DNA from: Vibrio gazogenes
Lineage (GTDB): Bacteria > Pseudomonadota > Gammaproteobacteria > Enterobacterales > Vibrionaceae
Assembly: GCF_023920225.1 (NCBI RefSeq)
Contig: NZ_CP092587.1
Coordinates: forward strand, 992,001-1,056,000
DNA length: 64,000 bases
Direction: 5' to 3'
Shown: positions 59,501 to 64,000 of the stretch, in pieces
How positions within the stretch are numbered: position 1 is the stretch's first letter
Layout: the number at the start of each line of letters is the position of its first letter
The notes under the pieces: generated by a model
Databases searched by the model: none
Seen by the model: only the letters and a program-made list of their open reading frames with translations
What the model was told of the DNA's origin: nothing
Position numbers and translations under genes: made by a program

Positions 59501-60901
59501 ATGCAATCTGAACAGTTACCACAAAAAAGTAGATATCTACTGATGGTTGAAGATACAGCGTCTGTTGCTGTGCTGTATCGAACCTATCTTGAACCTCTGG
59601 ATATTGACATCAATATTGTCGGTACGGGGAAAGAGGCGTTAGAGAGTCTTGAAAAAAGAGAACCCGATCTGATTCTGCTTGATTTACGACTTCCGGATAT
59701 GACAGGGATGGATGTTTTACATGAGGTGAAACGGAAATACCCGGATGTTCCCGTCATTTTCATGACCGCTCATGGCTCAATTGATACGGCTGTCGAAGCC
59801 ATGCGTTATGGTGCTCAAGATTTTCTAATTAAGCCATGCGAAGCAGACCGATTACGCGTTACGGTGAATAATGCAATTCGTAAAGCTTCAAAAATTAAGA
59901 GTGATTCCGATGATCCGCGCAGCCAAAACTATCAGGGATTCATCGGCAGTAGTCAAACCATGCAGGCCGTTTATCGAACCATTGACTCTGCGGCAGCGAG
60001 TAAAGCCAGTATTTTTATTACCGGAGAAAGTGGCACAGGGAAAGAAGTATGTGCAGAAGCCATTCATGCTGCAAGTCGGCGAGGTGACAAACCTTTCATT
60101 GCGATTAACTGTGCAGCAATTCCGAAAGATTTAATTGAAAGTGAACTGTTCGGTCACGTGAAAGGGGCTTTTACGGGAGCTGCAACTGATCGGCAGGGTG
60201 CAGCGGAGCTCGCTGATGGCGGGACTCTATTTCTGGATGAACTCTGTGAGATGGATTTGGACTTACAGACTAAGCTGTTGCGGTTTATCCAAACCGGTAC
60301 ATTCCAGAAAGTCGGTTCATCAAAAATGAAAAGTGTTGATGTTCGCTTTGTGTGTGCGACAAACCGTGACCCGTGGAAAGAGGTTCAGGAAGGTCGTTTC
60401 CGGGAAGATTTGTACTATCGTCTATATGTGATCCCACTCCATCTACCGCCACTTCGGGAGCGATGTGATGATGTTATTGAAATCGCTTATTCTTTGCTCG
60501 GTTATATGTCCAAAGAAGAAGAGAAAGACTTTGTTCGTCTTGCCGCTGAAGTCGTGGAACGTTTCAGACAGTACGAATGGCCGGGCAATGTCCGCCAATT
60601 GCAGAATGTTTTACGTAATGTGGTCGTGCTGAATCAGGGAAAAGAAATCACGCTGAGTATGTTACCACCGCCATTGAATCAACCGAAAGAAAGTTATCTC
60701 CGCTTGGTTCAACCGATGATGGAAGAGAGAAAACCTTCAGTCCATGAAATATTTCCGCTCTGGATGACTGAAAAAATGGCCATCGAAAATGCCATTGATG
60801 CCTGTGAAGGAAATATTCCGAAAGCTGCAGGTTATCTGGAAGTGAGTCCCTCAACCATTTACCGTAAGTTACAATCTTGGAATGCAGAAGAGAACGCATA
60901 G
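59501..60901 (+). CDS. luxO: Quorum-sensing response regulator LuxO
   Basis: LuxO is an NtrC-type sigma-54 activator that receives phosphate from LuxU and turns on the qrr small RNAs. The 466 residues comprise a receiver domain (phospho-acceptor D61 in [10 protein letters not shown]; counting from the internal ATG at 59543 this is D47 of the published numbering), an AAA+ domain ([15 protein letters not shown] near 172; [29 protein letters not shown]), and a Fis-type helix-turn-helix at the end ([12 protein letters not shown]). The ATG at 59501 follows the LuxO site; neither start has a strong ribosome site. luxU begins two bases after the stop. Confidence 0.97.
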   Translation: MQSEQLPQKSRYLLMVEDTASVAVLYRTYLEPLDIDINIVGTGKEALESLEKREPDLILLDLRLPDMTGMDVLHEVKRKYPDVPVIFMTAHGSIDTAVEAMRYGAQDFLIKPCEADRLRVTVNNAIRKASKIKSDSDDPRSQNYQGFIGSSQTMQAVYRTIDSAAASKASIFITGESGTGKEVCAEAIHAASRRGDKPFIAINCAAIPKDLIESELFGHVKGAFTGAATDRQGAAELADGGTLFLDELCEMDLDLQTKLLRFIQTGTFQKVGSSKMKSVDVRFVCATNRDPWKEVQEGRFREDLYYRLYVIPLHLPPLRERCDDVIEIAYSLLGYMSKEEEKDFVRLAAEVVERFRQYEWPGNVRQLQNVLRNVVVLNQGKEITLSMLPPPLNQPKESYLRLVQPMMEERKPSVHEIFPLWMTEKMAIENAIDACEGNIPKAAGYLEVSPSTIYRKLQSWNAEENA

Positions 60902-60903
60902 AT

Positions 60904-61254
60904 ATGAGTGAAATCATGAATCAAGAAACGATTTCGTCATTGTCACGGGAAATAGGAGAGGAAAATATTCCTGTCCTACTGGATATTTTCCTCGGTGAAT
61001 TAGAAAACTATCAGGCGACGTTATCGGAAAGTGAAGGCACAGAACAGCTTGAGCTGTTGAAAGAGATTAGTCATGCACTCAAAAGTAGTGCCGCGAGTTT
61101 TGGTGCAGATCGTTTATGTGAGATGGCGATTGACATTGATACCCGAGGGAAACAAGGATTACTGCTTAATACCAAACAGGAAAAACAGAACCTGATCAAA
61201 CAACTCCGTGAGACATATACCTCTTATATGACTTTAGTTCAGCACGAATCTTAG
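60904..61254 (+). CDS. luxU: Quorum-sensing phosphorelay protein LuxU
   Basis: LuxU is a small HPt protein carrying phosphate between sensor kinases (LuxQ, CqsS, LuxN-type) and LuxO. The 116 residues from ATG 60904 are all helical. PVLLDIFLGELENYQ precedes the phosphorylated histidine in KEISHALKSSAASFGADRLC (H57 here, H58 in V. harveyi). The start at 60904 is chosen because an upstream frame start at 60877 overlaps luxO and matches nothing. Confidence 0.96.
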   Translation: MSEIMNQETISSLSREIGEENIPVLLDIFLGELENYQATLSESEGTEQLELLKEISHALKSSAASFGADRLCEMAIDIDTRGKQGLLLNTKQEKQNLIKQLRETYTSYMTLVQHES

Positions 61255-61267
61255 CTAACCCCAATGA

Positions 61268-61296
61268 GCAATGATGAGCGTGTGTCTCATCATTGC
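61268..61296. terminator. Hairpin between luxU and yvcK
   Basis: The perfect stem GCAATGATGAG / CTCATCATTGC (61268-61278 and 61286-61296) lies between the convergent luxU and yvcK genes. No clear T run follows on either strand, so its efficiency is uncertain. Confidence 0.55.
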
Positions 61297-61308
61297 ACGC
61301 TACTGATA

Positions 61309-62241
61309 TTATTTGTTATACAGCTCGTGGATGAGCTGCTCTTCAATGACCTGCTTTAGTTTTTCCCGTTCGTGACGCCATCCTTTATCCGGGGAGGCAA
61401 GATTACGGGTGATAATTCGACAATCTGCGGGGTATTGGTCCGGTGGAGCCTCACACAAAATCAGATCCGCCAGTCGTCCGCCACAAGCCCGTTGACACCA
61501 AATGAGTTTTCGGTTGAGGTCCATCTTCTGAGCAGGGCCGTATTCCGGGGCGAGGTTGTCAATATAAATCAGAACGGCCCGATGGTTTTTCGCAATGGCT
61601 TTGCCCAATTCAGGCAGTAGTAACGGTGGCATGATGCTGGTCAAAAAACTACCGGGGCCAAGCAGAATCGCATCTGCGTGATGAATCGCTTCGATTGCTT
61701 CATGTGTTGCCGGTACTTGTGGAGAAAGTTCTAGCCGTATGAGTTCTTCGGTCATTTCATCCACATTGGTTTCTCCAGTGACGATGTTGCCATCAATGGC
61801 ATGCGCGGTCAGATCGGCAGGATGTTCAGACATTGGCAGAATATTGATCGATACATTCAACAGGGTGCGAATCAAATTAATCGCTTCAAGTGGCCGGACG
61901 GATAAGTTACCCAACGCAGTTAACATCAGATTACCTAAATTATGACCATCAAGTTCACCTTGCCCTCGGAACCGATATTCAAACATCATCGAAGCGGTCG
62001 AGGGTTCGGTAATCAGTTGGTTGATACAATTTCGAGTATCTCCCCAAGCAATACCACCCTGGCAGTGACGAATTCGACCTGTTGATCCCCCGTTGTCCGT
62101 CGTCGCAACAATGCCTGTTGCATTAGGACCAAAATCACGAATGGCAGCTAATACACGCCCGAGTCCATGTCCTCCGCCAATCGCAACAATTTTTTTCTCT
62201 TGGTAGAGTCTTGTTTGATAAGAATTCATTGTTGCCATCAT
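61309..62241 (-). CDS. yvcK: YvcK/CofD-family UDP-GlcNAc-binding protein
   Basis: The 310-residue protein matches the YvcK (CofD-like) family, in which members bind UDP-sugars and influence cell-wall and central carbon balance. Motifs: VAIGGGHGLGRVLAAIRDFG (~19-38), TTDNGGSTGRIR (~47-58), GHNLGNLMLTAL, and LGPGSFLTSIMPPLLLPEL (~194). Three ATGs lie close together (62241, 62238 and 62229); the first is used. It is divergent from moaA with the Moco riboswitch between them, as remembered for V. cholerae. Confidence 0.9.
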   Translation of the reverse strand: MMATMNSYQTRLYQEKKIVAIGGGHGLGRVLAAIRDFGPNATGIVATTDNGGSTGRIRHCQGGIAWGDTRNCINQLITEPSTASMMFEYRFRGQGELDGHNLGNLMLTALGNLSVRPLEAINLIRTLLNVSINILPMSEHPADLTAHAIDGNIVTGETNVDEMTEELIRLELSPQVPATHEAIEAIHHADAILLGPGSFLTSIMPPLLLPELGKAIAKNHRAVLIYIDNLAPEYGPAQKMDLNRKLIWCQRACGGRLADLILCEAPPDQYPADCRIITRNLASPDKGWRHEREKLKQVIEEQLIHELYNK

Positions 62242-62404
62242 CTATAAGTGAATCGCGATTAAGAGTAGTCGAATTTTTTGATTCAGAATACTTCTTCTGT
62301 GAAAATTTGGCTGGAACACTCAAATTTTTTGATATGGAAGTAGGATCTGTTCAAAAAAATTTGTAAACTGAAAAACATGTTAATTGTGATGACACATGTC
62401 TCAT

Positions 62405-62532
62405 AGTTGCCATAGCTCCGAGTTTGACGGGCTAAGTTCCGGATGGAATAGGCTTGTTAAACCTGTGGTCGATGTTGATGACCCGAGGGTGGGATTGGAA
62501 ATGATCTTGCCTCCCGTGTTTGGAAAGGTGTT
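62405..62532 (+). promoter_or_regulatory. Molybdenum-cofactor (Moco) riboswitch of moaA
   Basis: The moaA leader contains the conserved Moco-RNA blocks in order: CTCCGAG (62416-62422), a CCGGAT-bearing arm, a variable hairpin, GCCTCCCGT (62509-62517) and GGAAAGGTG (62522-62530). The last block contains the only ribosome-binding sequence before the moaA ATG at 62535, so ligand binding would directly mask translation. The exact 5' boundary is estimated. Confidence 0.85.
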
Positions 62533-62534
62533 CC

Positions 62535-63518
62535 ATGGCTCAATTTGAAGATAGCTTTCAGCGTAAATTTTACTATTTACGTCTGTCGTTGACGGACGTA
62601 TGCAATTTTAAATGTACCTACTGTTTACCGGACGGATATCAGGCAGAGGCTCAGCGGCCTCAGTTTTTATCGTTGCCGGAAATTCAGCGGGTTGTCACCG
62701 CATTCGCAAGTTGCGGAACCTCTAAAGTGCGCTTAACCGGTGGTGAACCGACACTGCGTCGGGATTTTACCGATATCATCCATCTCGTCTCCTCTACTCC
62801 CGGCATTGAACAAGTGGCGATGACCACTAACGGATTCCGTTTGGCAAAATCAGCAGCGGAATGGCGTCAGGCCGGGCTGACCAATATTAATGTCAGTGTT
62901 GATAGCCTCGATCCGAGGATGTTCCATCAGATTACCGGTGAAAATAAATATCGGCAGGTCATGGACGGTATTGAACAAGCGTTGGCGGTCGGTTTCTCTC
63001 AAGTCAAAGTGAACGTCGTTTTACTGAAGGGGCTGAATGACCGTCAGTTGCCCGCATTTCTAGGCTGGATCCGTGACTTGCCCATCCAGCTCCGTTTTAT
63101 TGAATTGATGCAGACCGGAACGATGGATAATTTTTTCCAGCGACATCATGTTTCGGGGCAGACCGTTTATCAGCAACTACTTGATGAAGGGTGGATTCCG
63201 AAGGTGCGCGCTTGTCATGATGGACCCGCTAAAGTTTTAGCACATCCCGACTACCAGGGAGAACTTGGTTTCATTATGCCTTATGAAAAAAATTTCTGTG
63301 CGAGCTGTAATCGTCTGCGTGTTTCAGCGAAAGGCAAACTGCATCTGTGTCTGTTTGGTGAATCGGGGATTGAATTGCGTGATTTACTTCAGCAAGATGA
63401 GCAGCAATCAGCTCTGATTGAGCGAATTCAACAGGCTTTGGGTGAAAAAGCCGTGAGCCATTTCTTACATGATGGTTACGCGGGTATGACGCCTCACTTA
63501 GCATCGATTGGCGGTTAG
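62535..63518 (+). CDS. moaA: GTP 3',8-cyclase MoaA
   Basis: MoaA is a radical-SAM enzyme that, with MoaC, converts GTP towards cyclic pyranopterin monophosphate in molybdenum-cofactor synthesis. The SAM cluster motif is [12 protein letters not shown] (C-x3-C-x2-C, near residues 23-32). [14 protein letters not shown] follows, and the second 4Fe-4S site uses [20 protein letters not shown]. It ends with the conserved GG (IGG). The ATG at 62535 gives 327 residues and lies within the riboswitch's ribosome-site reach; an earlier in-frame start at 62520 would lie inside the riboswitch. Confidence 0.97.
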   Translation: MAQFEDSFQRKFYYLRLSLTDVCNFKCTYCLPDGYQAEAQRPQFLSLPEIQRVVTAFASCGTSKVRLTGGEPTLRRDFTDIIHLVSSTPGIEQVAMTTNGFRLAKSAAEWRQAGLTNINVSVDSLDPRMFHQITGENKYRQVMDGIEQALAVGFSQVKVNVVLLKGLNDRQLPAFLGWIRDLPIQLRFIELMQTGTMDNFFQRHHVSGQTVYQQLLDEGWIPKVRACHDGPAKVLAHPDYQGELGFIMPYEKNFCASCNRLRVSAKGKLHLCLFGESGIELRDLLQQDEQQSALIERIQQALGEKAVSHFLHDGYAGMTPHLASIGG

Positions 63519-63531
63519 TCCGCTTTTACCG

Positions 63532-63582
63532 TTACCAGCCAATAACGCTGACCGGATTGGTCAGAGAGTTATCCGTTGGTAA
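63532..63582 (+). other. Three-tier hairpin between moaA and moaB
   Basis: Nested inverted repeats TTACCA...TGGTAA, ATAAC...GTTAT and CTGACC...GGTCAG fold into one long interrupted stem. It lies 14 bases past moaA and about 108 bases before moaB. No T run follows, so it may stabilise or attenuate the mRNA instead of terminating it. Confidence 0.5.
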
Positions 63583-63689
63583 TGAATGTCAATTCCAACG
63601 ATGCGACATCCGTATGGCGCAAACCGTTCATATGGCGCATCAAGGCGAACCATGTCGCTATCATCAATGATCAAAATAGGTAACTCTCT

Positions 63690-64000
63690 ATGGGACATGC
63701 ACAAACTGAATTCAGACCGGCAAAAATTGCGGTCTTAACCGTTTCTGATACGAGAACGGAGGAAAATGACACATCCGGCGGTTATTTGGCTGAACAGCTT
63801 CAGCAAGCCGGACATCAGCTCGCGGATAAACAGATCGTGGTTGATGATCGCTATAAAATTCGTGCAATTGTTTCCCAGTGGATTGCGGATGAAGATGTTC
63901 AGGTGGTTTTGATTACCGGTGGAACAGGCTTTACTTCACGAGACAGTACACCGGAAGCATTAACACCGCTGTTTGATAAACAAGTGGAAGGATTCGGTGA
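63690..64000 (+). CDS. moaB: Molybdopterin biosynthesis protein MoaB (3' end cut by window)
   Basis: MoaB belongs to the MogA/MoaB family that binds molybdopterin; its exact role beside MogA is still debated. The visible 103 codons begin MGHAQTEFRPAKIAVLTVSD and include TSGGYLAEQLQQAGH and the signature LITGGTGFTSRDSTPEAL. The frame is open to the window end; the family is ~170 residues, so roughly 60% is seen. It follows moaA on the same strand and presumably belongs to the moa operon under riboswitch control. Confidence 0.94.
   Translation, partial: MGHAQTEFRPAKIAVLTVSDTRTEENDTSGGYLAEQLQQAGHQLADKQIVVDDRYKIRAIVSQWIADEDVQVVLITGGTGFTSRDSTPEALTPLFDKQVEGFG

Overview
The window is chromosomal DNA from a Vibrionaceae bacterium, almost certainly a Vibrio. 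It carries genus markers in an order that, from memory, largely matches the V. cholerae large chromosome: zipA-ligA, toxRS beside htpG, adk-hemH-rfaH-asnB, nagC-glnS, the giant polar protein HubP/FimV, truA-accD-folC-dedD-cvpA-purF, motY, gloA, nth, the rnf operon, then uvrB-qrr1-luxO-luxU-yvcK-moaAB. The species cannot be fixed from this window. zipA is cut at the left edge and moaB at the right edge.

Layout. 1-6.5 kb: zipA end, ligA, cueR, cnoX, two short-chain dehydrogenase/epimerase genes. 6.8-9.1 kb: a tight four-gene operon of two DUF1538 membrane proteins, a PII-like protein and a CBS-domain protein, followed by a 264-bp MITE-like element. 9.4-13.5 kb: SelW-like gene, toxRS and divergent htpG with a recognisable heat-shock promoter. 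13.7-21.7 kb: adk, hemH, rfaH, asnB, nagC, glnS; the nagA and nagE genes that normally sit between nagC and glnS are absent. 22-27.9 kb: a 1976-residue HubP with near-identical tandem repeats. 28-37 kb: the truA-to-purF metabolic run, a Na+/H+ antiporter-family gene, RNase T and the flagellar protein MotY. 37-45.3 kb: gloA, an UxuR-like regulator, nth and rnfABCDGE, whose RnfC has a repeated Ala/Lys/Gln tail. 45.6-49.9 kb: a complete acetoin/2,3-butanediol module with its LysR activator.

50-56.6 kb is an AT-rich accessory segment ending at a tRNA-Asn gene beside a truncated P4-type integrase, so it looks like the remains of a genomic island. It holds an isochorismatase-family hydrolase, a PLP-dependent decarboxylase of the Orn/Lys/Arg group, an unusual single protein joining an adenylate-forming domain to a ten-helix DMT/EamA exporter domain, and a LysR regulator. 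A perfect 9-9-9 dyad lies in the divergent promoter. This is the best candidate for an undescribed system: decarboxylation, acyl activation and export of a small molecule. That function is inference.

57-64 kb returns to the core. It contains uvrB, the Qrr1 quorum-sensing small RNA with its sigma-54 promoter and two LuxO sites, luxO, luxU, yvcK, a molybdenum-cofactor riboswitch and moaA/moaB. ToxRS, LuxO-LuxU-Qrr1, HubP and MotY together point to a polarly flagellated, quorum-sensing marine or estuarine Vibrio.
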